From the NCBI RefSeq assembly GCF_945957355.1, contig NZ_CAMFKM010000007.1:124001-188000 (forward strand): DNA of 64,000 nt, in the 5' to 3' direction. The notes under the pieces were generated by a model, which ran no database searches, was not told the origin of the DNA, and saw only the letters and a list, made by a program, of their open reading frames with translations. This document shows, piece by piece, positions 22,467-29,280 of this stretch. This stretch comes from an uncultured Reyranella sp. (lineage in GTDB: Bacteria; Pseudomonadota; Alphaproteobacteria; Reyranellales; Reyranellaceae). The translations under genes and the position numbers were made by a program. The first letter of the stretch is position 1; the number at the start of each line of letters is the position of its first letter.

Positions 22467-23450
22467 ATGTCCCAGCCGGTCTCGATCAACCGTCGCCGCT
22501 TTGCCACCTTGGCCGGCGCGACGGCGCTCAGCACCCCGATGCTGGCCCGCGCCCAGACCCGCTGGAAGCCCGAGAAACCGATCACGATCTACAACCCCTT
22601 CGCAGCGGGCGGCGTCACCGACGTGCACATGCGCCTGCTCGCCGAGGCCGTGGGCAAGATCCTGGGGCAGCAGGTCATCATCGACATCAAGCCGGGCGCC
22701 GCCGGCACGCTCGCACCGGCCATGCTGCTGAACGCGAAGCCCGACGGCTACACGCTGGCCGTGATGAGCATCAACACGCTGCGCTATCCGCACTACCAGC
22801 AGACCAACTGGAATCCGCTGACCGACTTCACCTACATCACCGGCCTCTCGGGCTACACGATGGGCATCGTCGTGCGCTCCGATTCTCCCTGGAAGACCTT
22901 TCAGGACATGATCGCTGCCGGCAAGAAGGACCCCGACAAGTACAATTTCGGCACCTCGGGCGTCGGCGGCACGGGCCAGCTCATGATGATCGAGGTCGAG
23001 CAGGCGACCGGCGCGAAGTTCACCCACGTCCCCTACAAGGGCGGCGCGGAATGGATGCAGGCGCTGATGAGCGGCGAGATCCAGTTTATTGCCGACGCAG
23101 CCCAGTGGGCGCCGTTCGTCGACGACGGCAAGTGCCGCATCCTGGCCTTCGCCACCGAGAAGCGCATCCCCCGCTACCCCGATGTTCCGACGATGATCGA
23201 GCTCGGCGTCAACGTCGTGGGCCAGAGCCCCTATGGCCTGCTCGGCCCCAAGGGCATGCCGCCGAATATCGTCGACACGCTCTACCAGGCCTTCAAGCAG
23301 GCCTCCGCCGAGCCGAAGGTGATCGAATATCTCGCGAAGTTCATCCAGGTGCCCTGGGACAAGAACCCCGCCGAGTTCCGCGCCTTCGCCGAGAAGTACT
23401 ATGTCGACGTGAAGCCGCTGCTCATCAAGGCGGGCCTCGCGAAGTCCTGA
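22467..23450 (+). CDS. Bug/TctC-family periplasmic binding protein
   Basis: A 327-aa protein with a leader ending near A-R-A-Q and family motifs I-T-I-Y-N-P-F-A-A-G-G-V-T-D and K-P-G-A-A-G-T-L-A-P. T-H-V-P-Y-K-G-G-A-E-W in the second half is also typical. Two Lin0512 genes follow after 13 bp and 13 bp gaps, so the three appear to be one operon. No TctA/TctB subunit is near. The operon context ties this Bug protein to the unknown Lin0512 family rather than to transport genes. Confidence 0.92.
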   Translation: MSQPVSINRRRFATLAGATALSTPMLARAQTRWKPEKPITIYNPFAAGGVTDVHMRLLAEAVGKILGQQVIIDIKPGAAGTLAPAMLLNAKPDGYTLAVMSINTLRYPHYQQTNWNPLTDFTYITGLSGYTMGIVVRSDSPWKTFQDMIAAGKKDPDKYNFGTSGVGGTGQLMMIEVEQATGAKFTHVPYKGGAEWMQALMSGEIQFIADAAQWAPFVDDGKCRILAFATEKRIPRYPDVPTMIELGVNVVGQSPYGLLGPKGMPPNIVDTLYQAFKQASAEPKVIEYLAKFIQVPWDKNPAEFRAFAEKYYVDVKPLLIKAGLAKS

Positions 23451-23463
23451 ACGGGAGAATGCC

Positions 23464-23802
23464 ATGGCGTTGAAGAAGGTGGCCCTCGAGATCGGCATGG
23501 GCACCGATATCCGGGGCGGCGATTACACGAAGGCCGCCGTTCGCGCCCTGCGGGACGCGCTGTGGCACAACTCGCTCACCGTTGCCACGGCGCTCGGCAA
23601 GTCGAGCGACGACATGGTCGTCGAGGTCCTGATCGGCGTGCCCCAGCCCGACAAGGTCGACACGGCGCAGGTGCTGGCGGTGCTGCCGCACGGCACTGGC
23701 ACTGTGAAGGTCTTCGAAGGCGGGCTGGAGATCGACAACGAAGCCGGCACGGACAAGACGGTGATCGCGCAGGCGGCCGCCATCGTCCGCCTGGACCTGT
23801 GA
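23464..23802 (+). CDS. Lin0512-family protein, copy 1
   Basis: A 112-aa soluble protein recognised by the family opening E-I-G-M-G-T-D-I-R-G-G-D-Y-T-K-A-A-V-R-A and the L-P-H-G-T-G-T-V-K-V segment. The biochemical role of the family is not known to me. It lies 13 bp after the Bug gene and 13 bp before a second copy, with a GGGAGA ribosome binding site. The tandem copies differ throughout but keep the same motif order, which suggests an old duplication and perhaps a hetero-oligomer. Confidence 0.78.
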   Translation: MALKKVALEIGMGTDIRGGDYTKAAVRALRDALWHNSLTVATALGKSSDDMVVEVLIGVPQPDKVDTAQVLAVLPHGTGTVKVFEGGLEIDNEAGTDKTVIAQAAAIVRLDL

Positions 23803-23815
23803 GCGGAGGAAGACC

Positions 23816-24160
23816 ATGACCGCCAAGCGCGTGATCCTCGAACTCGGCACCGGCAACGACCTGCACGGCGGCGACTACACCAAGGCCGCCCTGCGCGCGG
23901 TGCAGGATGCCCTGCACCATTCCTCACTCGCCATGATCCGGGCGCTGAAGATCGACACCAAGACCGGCATGTTCGTCGACGTCACGATCGGCGTGCAGCA
24001 ACCCGACAAGGTCGACGCGGAGAAGGTCAAGGCCTCCCTGCCTCACGGCATCGTGACCGTGAAGGTGGTGAAGGGCGGCCTGGACGTCGCCGATCCGGAA
24101 AACAACGATCCGGCGGTTATCGCCAGCGCCGCCATCGCGGTCCGGATGGAGATCCCCTGA
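23816..24160 (+). CDS. Lin0512-family protein, copy 2
   Basis: A 114-aa paralogue of the preceding gene: E-L-G-T-G-N-D-L-H-G-G-D-Y-T-K-A-A-L-R-A, a V-Q-Q-P-D-K-V-D segment, and L-P-H-G-I-V-T-V-K-V. GGAGGAAG lies before ATG 23816. It is the last gene of the Bug/Lin0512 operon and is convergent with the small membrane protein gene at 24177. Function unknown. Confidence 0.78.
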   Translation: MTAKRVILELGTGNDLHGGDYTKAALRAVQDALHHSSLAMIRALKIDTKTGMFVDVTIGVQQPDKVDAEKVKASLPHGIVTVKVVKGGLDVADPENNDPAVIASAAIAVRMEIP

Positions 24161-24176
24161 CGGAGGGAAAGCGCGC

Positions 24177-24401
24177 TCAGCCGCGGGCGGCACGGCCCAT
24201 GAACAGGAGGCCGGCACCCGCGATCACGGCGACGATGCCGGCGATGGTGGGAATGGGGATGGTGCGCTGCTCGTCGGCCGTGACCTTCAGCGGGCCGGCA
24301 TCGACGATGGTCTTGCGCTCGGTGAAGGAGATATTGTCGATCGCCAGGCCGGCAATGCCGATCACAATCAGAAGAACACCCAAAATCGCCATCGGCTTCA
24401 T
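24177..24401 (-). CDS. Small two-span membrane protein
   Basis: A 74-aa protein with spans at about 4-22 and 52-70 joined by a polar loop (T-E-R-K-T-I-V-D-A-G-P-L-K-V-T-A-D). The pattern resembles small DUF3185-like membrane proteins, which I recall but could not check. ATG 24401 is chosen because the first hydrophobic stretch begins directly there; a longer reading upstream has an arginine-rich, unlikely N-terminus. It lies 70 bp after the selenoprotein stop on the same strand, so co-transcription is possible. Confidence 0.7.
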   Translation of the reverse strand: MKPMAILGVLLIVIGIAGLAIDNISFTERKTIVDAGPLKVTADEQRTIPIPTIAGIVAVIAGAGLLFMGRAARG

Positions 24402-24471
24402 GCCGTGAACTCCCGCTATTGGTTCCCCCGGGCAACGCAAAATGCTGCCCGAGGTTGCCTTTGGGGGAAGT

Positions 24472-24999
24472 TCACGCCTTCGGTCGCACCAGCATCGCCA
24501 GGCCCTGCTCGATGGCCGTACGCGCCATGTCGCGGAGCTGGTCGTCGGTCGCGCTGCTGACCGGGTGACCGATCTGGGCGAAGGCATAGCCCGGCATACC
24601 GAGCACGCGGCTCATCATCTCCGCCGCGCTGGCGAACCGGGTCGTCATCACGCTGAAAGCGGGAACTTCCAGTCGTTCAGCGGTAACTGAGTCGTGCAGA
24701 CTGCACGATGAGCAGGACCCTCAATCCCCCAGGCCGGAGACGACCGCATCCCACCCTTTGATCTCCGCCACGATGTGAGGGTCGGCCGGCGCGCTGTAAT
24801 TCGACTTGGTGCGGCTCACCACGTTGGCGACGCCGTATTCCTCGCGCAGGATCTGGTCGAGGTGCCTGAAGAAGCCCTTGGTGCCTTCCTTGCCGTTCGA
24901 GATGAAGCCGACCGTCTTGCCTTCCAGCGTGTCGAGGCGCGGGGCGAGCCGGCCGGCCGGCGGGGCGGTGCCCGGCGTGGGATCGAGAACTTCGAACAT
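24472..24999 (-). CDS. UGSC-family selenoprotein (in-frame TGA read as Sec93)
   Basis: Read through TGA 24723-24721, the frame gives 175 residues. Part one (1-92) has F-E-V-L-D-P-T-P-G-T-A-P near its start, G-K-T-V-G-F-I-S-N-G-K-E-G-T-K, and W-D-A-V-V-S-G-L-G-D before the TGA. Part two gives U93-G-S-C96-S-S-C99-S-L-H-D-S-V, then V-M-T-T-R-F, V-L-G-M-P-G-Y-A-F and I-G-H-P-V. That is the layout of the known UGSC family, named for its Sec-Gly-Ser-Cys motif. A selenocysteine-insertion hairpin follows the TGA. AGGAGG stands before ATG 24999. The redox role is inferred from the motif. A normal gene caller would stop at 92 aa. Confidence 0.88.
24692..24708 (-). promoter_or_regulatory. Candidate bacterial SECIS hairpin
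   Basis: On the transcribed strand, 12 nt past the UGA, UCGUGC-AGUCU-GCACGA forms a perfect 6-bp stem with a 5-nt loop that contains GUCU, close to the GGUCU loop of the E. coli fdhF SECIS. An outer helix can form between UGAG (24723-24720, including the Sec codon) and CUCA (24691-24688). The loop lies 18-22 nt after the UGA, in the expected range. Confidence 0.8.
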
Positions 25000-25011
25000 C
25001 GGGGATTCCTC

Positions 25012-26067
25012 CTATTTCTTGGGCGGTTCGCAATCGACGCAGACGCCGATCGGCAGGGTGACGGCGTAGCTCTTGTTGCCGAGCCAGGGCGGGATGACGG
25101 CGCCGAAGCCGCCGGCGGGCCCACCGGCCGCCACGACCAGCAGCTGGTCGGGCGAGTCCATCGCCGTATAGACGCTGTCGCCGCGGTCGCGGACCACGGC
25201 GCCCTTGCCGACTTCGGCCCATTCGCGACGATGGATGCGCGCCCGTTCATGGATGAAGGTGGCGATGTCGGCCTTGGTCCAGCCGCCGGCCTGCAGATGC
25301 TCGCGCAGCTGCTTGGGAATGATCAGCGCGTAGTTGCCGGGATGAATCGAGTAATGGCGCATGTTGGCGCGCATCTCGGCCGCGAAGGTTTCGAGGATCT
25401 CCTCCGGCTTCGTGGTCCATTCGTTCATCAGCTGGCGCGGCGCACCCGCCGCCATCACGGTGACCGAGGAAGCGCCCTTCGGCACGCCGCGATGCTCGGC
25501 CAGCGGCAGCCAGGTCGTGTCCTCCTCGTCCTCGGCGACGCAGTAGCTGAACTTGCCGGGATGGCCGAGGGTCGAGCGGTCGATCACACCCGGCCGGTCG
25601 TCCAGCAGGTTGATCAGGCAGAGCCGGATCGCGCGCCCGATGACCGCCGTGGCGCGATCGGAGTTGGCGAGCGCGTTGAACGAGCCGCTGGCGCCGATCT
25701 CCAGGCGGATCGGACCGTTCAGGATGACCAGCACCGCGCAGCCGCCGGTGCTCGCCGTCGCGCCGTGCATCAGGAATTCCTCCTGCATCATGGCGGTCCA
25801 GGCCGTCACGACGACCGGGAAGTGCATCGGCAGGCAGCCCGCCATGACGGCATTGATCGCGAGCTTCTCGGCGGTGATCGCGAGACCCCGCACCGGCTCG
25901 ATGCCGATCAGCTGGTCGGGCGGCATCATCACCCATTCGAGGCATTCCTGAACCGCCTCGCGCGTCGGCGGCACGATGGGCAGGCCGTCGGTCCAGCCGT
26001 TGGAATGATAGAGCTCCTGGACCGCCGAAATGCTGTCGGCCGAGTAGGATCGGGATGCAAACTGCAT
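25012..26067 (-). CDS. Conserved-looking 351-aa protein, partner of the UGSC selenoprotein
   Basis: A soluble 351-aa protein with no domain I can name. Features seen: N-G-W-T-D-G-L-P-I-V-P-P-T near the start, A-I-N-A-V-M-A-G-C-L-P, S-T-G-G-C-A-V-L-V, G-K-F-S-Y-C-V-A-E-D-E-E, and a C-terminal C-V-D-C-E-P-P-K-K with a C-x-x-C pair. Several conserved-looking cysteines suggest redox or metal chemistry. From memory, proteins with this opening occur beside UGSC genes; I could not verify it. The UGSC gene starts 12 bp downstream, and the stop overlaps its ribosome binding site region. A -35/-10 pair lies upstream. Function unknown. Confidence 0.8.
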   Translation of the reverse strand: MQFASRSYSADSISAVQELYHSNGWTDGLPIVPPTREAVQECLEWVMMPPDQLIGIEPVRGLAITAEKLAINAVMAGCLPMHFPVVVTAWTAMMQEEFLMHGATASTGGCAVLVILNGPIRLEIGASGSFNALANSDRATAVIGRAIRLCLINLLDDRPGVIDRSTLGHPGKFSYCVAEDEEDTTWLPLAEHRGVPKGASSVTVMAAGAPRQLMNEWTTKPEEILETFAAEMRANMRHYSIHPGNYALIIPKQLREHLQAGGWTKADIATFIHERARIHRREWAEVGKGAVVRDRGDSVYTAMDSPDQLLVVAAGGPAGGFGAVIPPWLGNKSYAVTLPIGVCVDCEPPKK

Positions 26068-26116
26068 GTCGTTTCCTCCACCGCTCCGGGCACATGACTC
26101 CGGTCGGCTTCTGGCC

Positions 26117-26144
26117 AGAATAGCCGCAAGGGCGCTTATGCCAA
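26117..26144 (-). promoter_or_regulatory. Sigma-70-like promoter of the 351-aa/UGSC gene pair
   Basis: On the minus strand, TTGGCA (26144-26139), a 16-bp spacer and TATTCT (26122-26117) match -35/-10 consensus at 5/6 and 4/6. The start codon of the 351-aa gene is 50 bp downstream. The pair would thus be expressed apart from the LysR gene upstream. Confidence 0.5.
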
Positions 26145-26181
26145 CTGCAAGCTGATAGCCGTCATTGTTCCACTTTTGACA

Positions 26182-27102
26182 TTAACGTCGCTGCGGTCTG
26201 GGCCACGACTTCCGGGTCAGGGCGAGGAAGCCGGCGGCCGCCGGGGACGGCTCGCGCTCCCGCAGCAGGACGATGCCGAGGCGGCGCGAGAGCTTCGGCT
26301 CTCCCAGCGGAATGGCGCGCAGGTCGCGACCGAGGAACAGGCCCGTGGCACCCGTCGGGACGATGGCGAGGCCGACGCCGGCCCGCACGCATCCCATCAG
26401 TGTCGCGAACTGGCTCACGACGACGATCTGGCGCAGCGTAAGGCCTGCGACTGCGGCGGCTGCATCGATCGTCCGGCGGGTGCGCGCATCGCTGGGCAGC
26501 GCCACCAGCGGCTCGTCACGCAACTCCGCCAGGGCGACGCTGCGGCGCCGGGCCAGCCGGTGGCGGCGCGGCACCACGAGACAGAAGGTTTCCCGCTGCA
26601 GCGCTTCTCCGGAGATCGCATCGGGCAGTTCGTCGACATAGGTGAGGCCGAGATCGGCGGCGCCACTGCGCACCGCCTCCAGCACGCTCCCGTGCACGCC
26701 TTCCTGGACATGGATCTCGATGCCTGGCCGGTCGGCACGATAGGCCGCAAGCAGCAACGGCAGAGTCCCACTCGCCACCGACATGATGCTGGCAATGGCG
26801 AGCCGGCCGCGCTGCTCCTCGGCCACCTCGCGGATCGAGCGCACCGTGATGCGCAGGTCGTTCAGCATGCGCTCCGCCACCGCCGCGAACTCGCGACCGG
26901 CCGGCGTGATCTGCACATGCCGCGTGCTGCGCTCGAACAGGCGTACGCCCAGCGCCGTCTCGATCCGCTTGATGGAGCGAGTCAGCGCCGGCTGCGAGAT
27001 GCGCAGCCGCGACGCCGCGGCGATGAAGCTGCCATATTCGCCGACGGCGAGGACCGCCTCGAGCTGGCGGGCGCTGAAGTCCGGCAGGGTCGGCTGGGCC
27101 AT
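26182..27102 (-). CDS. LysR-family transcriptional regulator
   Basis: A 306-aa regulator: N-terminal winged helix-turn-helix (F-S-A-R-Q-L-E-A-V-L-A-V and S-R-L-R-I-S-Q-P-A-L-T-R-S-I-K-R) and a C-terminal effector domain (about 90-300). It lies between the LLM monooxygenase gene (26 bp away) and the 351-aa/UGSC pair, all on the same strand, so it may control one or both. ATG 27102 is preferred over GTG 27111. The effector is unknown; LysR proteins of such clusters often sense the pathway substrate. Confidence 0.92.
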   Translation of the reverse strand: MAQPTLPDFSARQLEAVLAVGEYGSFIAAASRLRISQPALTRSIKRIETALGVRLFERSTRHVQITPAGREFAAVAERMLNDLRITVRSIREVAEEQRGRLAIASIMSVASGTLPLLLAAYRADRPGIEIHVQEGVHGSVLEAVRSGAADLGLTYVDELPDAISGEALQRETFCLVVPRRHRLARRRSVALAELRDEPLVALPSDARTRRTIDAAAAVAGLTLRQIVVVSQFATLMGCVRAGVGLAIVPTGATGLFLGRDLRAIPLGEPKLSRRLGIVLLREREPSPAAAGFLALTRKSWPRPQRR

Positions 27103-27127
27103 GGCCGCCACCCTAAGCAGATGGAAG

Positions 27128-28222
27128 CTACGCCGCCAGCATGCGCTCGCGGTTGCGCTCGCGCAGGATCGGCATGATCCATTTGCCGAACCGTTCCGCC
27201 TCCTCGTCGTGCAGGTAGCCCGACAGGCAGAAGGAATGGCAGCCGAGGTCGATGAACTTCTGCAACGTGTCGGCGCACTGCTCGGGATCGCCGACGATGG
27301 CGATTCCGGCGCCGGGCCGGACCTGGGTGATGCCGGTCCACAGATGCGGCTCGATGGTCTCGCCGATCGCCGCCAGCTCGCGCACGCGGCGGTTGGCTTC
27401 CGAGGTGGCGAAGCGCTCCTTCACGAAGGCCTTCTGCGCCTCGCTGGCGTGCTCGACGAGCCCATGGGCGAAGTCCCAGGCCTCCTTCTCGGTCTCGCGG
27501 CAGACGACCTGCAGGCGCATGCCGAAGCCGATCTCCTTCTCGCGGCCATGGCGCGCGGCCATCGACTTGATCTCGGCCATGTTGGCGCGGATGCGCTCGT
27601 AGGTGTCGCCCCAGAAGAGATGCACGTCGGAGTGCTTGGCGGAAATCTCCCAGGCCTGCTTGGAGCCGCCGCCCAGATAGAATCGCGGATGCGGCTGCTG
27701 CAGCGGATAGGGCCGGATCTGCGCGCCCTTCAGCTGGTAGAACTTGCCGTCGAAGTTCACCGGTCCCTTCGTGATCCACAGCGCCTTCAGGATCGAGACT
27801 TCCTCGTCCATGATCTCGTAGCGCTCTTCCTTGCCCCACTTGATGCCTTCGGAGGCGTTCTCGGCCTCGCTCTGGCCGGCGATCAGGTTGATGCAGATGC
27901 GCCCGCCCGAGAGCTGGTCGAAGGCCGTGATCATCTTCGCGAGCAGCACGGGATTGATGTAGCTCGGCCGCGCCGCCACCAGCATGCGCATCGACTTGGA
28001 GCGCGCCACCATCATGGCGCTGGTGATCCAGGCCTCCCAGCAGGCCGTCTGGACCGGCACCAGCATGTACTCGAAGCCCGCCGCCTCGGCCGCGCCGACG
28101 ATCTTGTCGAACAGGTCGAGCGATGGCGGCACCTGTGCGCTCGGCAGCCCATAGGCGGTGGTGTCGCCTGCGGTGGGCAGGAACCAGCCGAATTCGAGGC
28201 GCTTCTTCTCCATCATCTTCAT
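27128..28222 (-). CDS. LLM-class flavin-dependent monooxygenase (SsuD-like)
   Basis: A 364-aa TIM-barrel enzyme of the bacterial luciferase class, which uses FMNH2 supplied by a reductase and oxygen. It shows F-G-W-F-L-P near the start, P-V-Q-T-A-C-W-E-A-W, R-I-C-I-N-L-I-A-G and Y-L-G-G-G-S, close to alkanesulfonate monooxygenases. Its ATG overlaps the stop of the upstream Bug gene (ATGA), so the binding protein and oxygenase are coupled, pointing to uptake and oxidation of one compound, for example a sulfonate or aromatic acid. No flavin reductase gene is in view. The substrate is inference. Confidence 0.92.
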   Translation of the reverse strand: MKMMEKKRLEFGWFLPTAGDTTAYGLPSAQVPPSLDLFDKIVGAAEAAGFEYMLVPVQTACWEAWITSAMMVARSKSMRMLVAARPSYINPVLLAKMITAFDQLSGGRICINLIAGQSEAENASEGIKWGKEERYEIMDEEVSILKALWITKGPVNFDGKFYQLKGAQIRPYPLQQPHPRFYLGGGSKQAWEISAKHSDVHLFWGDTYERIRANMAEIKSMAARHGREKEIGFGMRLQVVCRETEKEAWDFAHGLVEHASEAQKAFVKERFATSEANRRVRELAAIGETIEPHLWTGITQVRPGAGIAIVGDPEQCADTLQKFIDLGCHSFCLSGYLHDEEAERFGKWIMPILRERNRERMLAA

Positions 28223-29184
28223 TCCTTCTCGATGCCGGCAGCCTTGGAGAGCCGCCCCCATTTCTCGATCTCGGACTTGATGAAGGGCCGGACATCCTCC
28301 GGCGCCTTGCGCTGCGGCTGGAACGAGATGCCGCGCAGGCGCTTGATCACCTCGGGATCGGTCACGATCTCCTGCACCGCCGTATCGATCCGCGCCACGA
28401 TCTCCGGCGGGGTCTTCGACGGAGCCATGATCACGAACCAGGCATCGAGCGCGAACTGGCCCAGCCCCGCTTCCTGGAAGGTCGGAACCTCGGGCAGCAG
28501 CGACGAGCGCGAGTCCGACGCCATCACCAGCGCCTTCACCTTGCCCGCCTTCACCTGCGGCACGGCGATGGCCACGTCGGCAAAGGTCATGTCGATCTGG
28601 CCCGACAGGAGGTCGGCCAGCGCCTGCGGCGCGGACTTGTAGGGCACGTAGGTGATCTCGGTGCCGAGACGCTCCGCCAGGGTCGCGGTGATGACGCGCG
28701 CCGACGGCGTGCCGGCTCCCGAGGTGAGCGGCGGCTTGGCCTTGGCGCGCTTGATGAAGTCGGCGAGCGTGTCCATGCCGGTATCGGCTCGCACCAGCAG
28801 GACGAACTGGATGAAGCCGTAGAACCCGGCCGGCGCGAAATCCGTCAACGAATCGTACGGCACCGACTTCATGAGGTTGGGATTGCCCGCATGGGTCGCC
28901 GCCGTCGCAATCATCAGCGTGTAGCCGTCGGGCGGCGCCTTGGCGACGAAGTTGGCTGCGATCGAGCCGTTGCCGCCGCCCTTGTTGTCGACGATCACCG
29001 GCTGGCCGAGCCTGGGCGCCAGGTATTCCGCCATGACGCGGGCCAGCGTGTCGGTGGCGCTGCCCGCGGCGTAGGGCACCACGATGGTGAGCGGCTTTGC
29101 CGGCCAGGATTGAGCGCGTGCGGGAGATGCAGCCGCGGACGCTGCAGCGAGGATCGTCAGGGCTTTGCGCCGGCCGATTGTCAT
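28219..29184 (-). CDS. Bug/TctC-family periplasmic binding protein
   Basis: A 321-aa protein with leader (I-G-R-R-K-A-L-T-I-L-A-A-A) ending near A-R-A-Q, and motifs P-L-T-I-V-V-P-Y-A-A-G-S-A-T-D and G-G-G-N-G-S-I-A-A-N. Translationally coupled through ATGA to the LLM monooxygenase gene. ATG 29184 is preferred because the signal peptide begins there; longer readings add a charged, unlikely leader. It heads a minus-strand series (Bug, LLM, LysR, 351-aa, UGSC) and is divergent from gamma-glutamyltransferase at 97 bp. Confidence 0.92.
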   Translation of the reverse strand: MTIGRRKALTILAAASAAASPARAQSWPAKPLTIVVPYAAGSATDTLARVMAEYLAPRLGQPVIVDNKGGGNGSIAANFVAKAPPDGYTLMIATAATHAGNPNLMKSVPYDSLTDFAPAGFYGFIQFVLLVRADTGMDTLADFIKRAKAKPPLTSGAGTPSARVITATLAERLGTEITYVPYKSAPQALADLLSGQIDMTFADVAIAVPQVKAGKVKALVMASDSRSSLLPEVPTFQEAGLGQFALDAWFVIMAPSKTPPEIVARIDTAVQEIVTDPEVIKRLRGISFQPQRKAPEDVRPFIKSEIEKWGRLSKAAGIEKE

Positions 29185-29280
29185 GGCGGCCTTTATGCTA
29201 GCGGCAGCACCGATGCGCAATTGTCGCTGGTCGAGGCGCGAAAGAGGCGGCACGATCCGCGCGCTTCAAAGGGAGATCTC

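Noticed and set aside
24721..24723. TGA as a true stop or a sequencing error
   Set aside because: The frame, family layout on both sides and the SECIS-like hairpin all support read-through. An error cannot be fully excluded without other reads.
28123..29280. Long N-terminal extension of gamma-glutamyltransferase
   Set aside because: The stretch is antisense to the Bug and LLM genes and arginine-rich. The family homology begins at ATG 29281, which has its own ribosome binding site.
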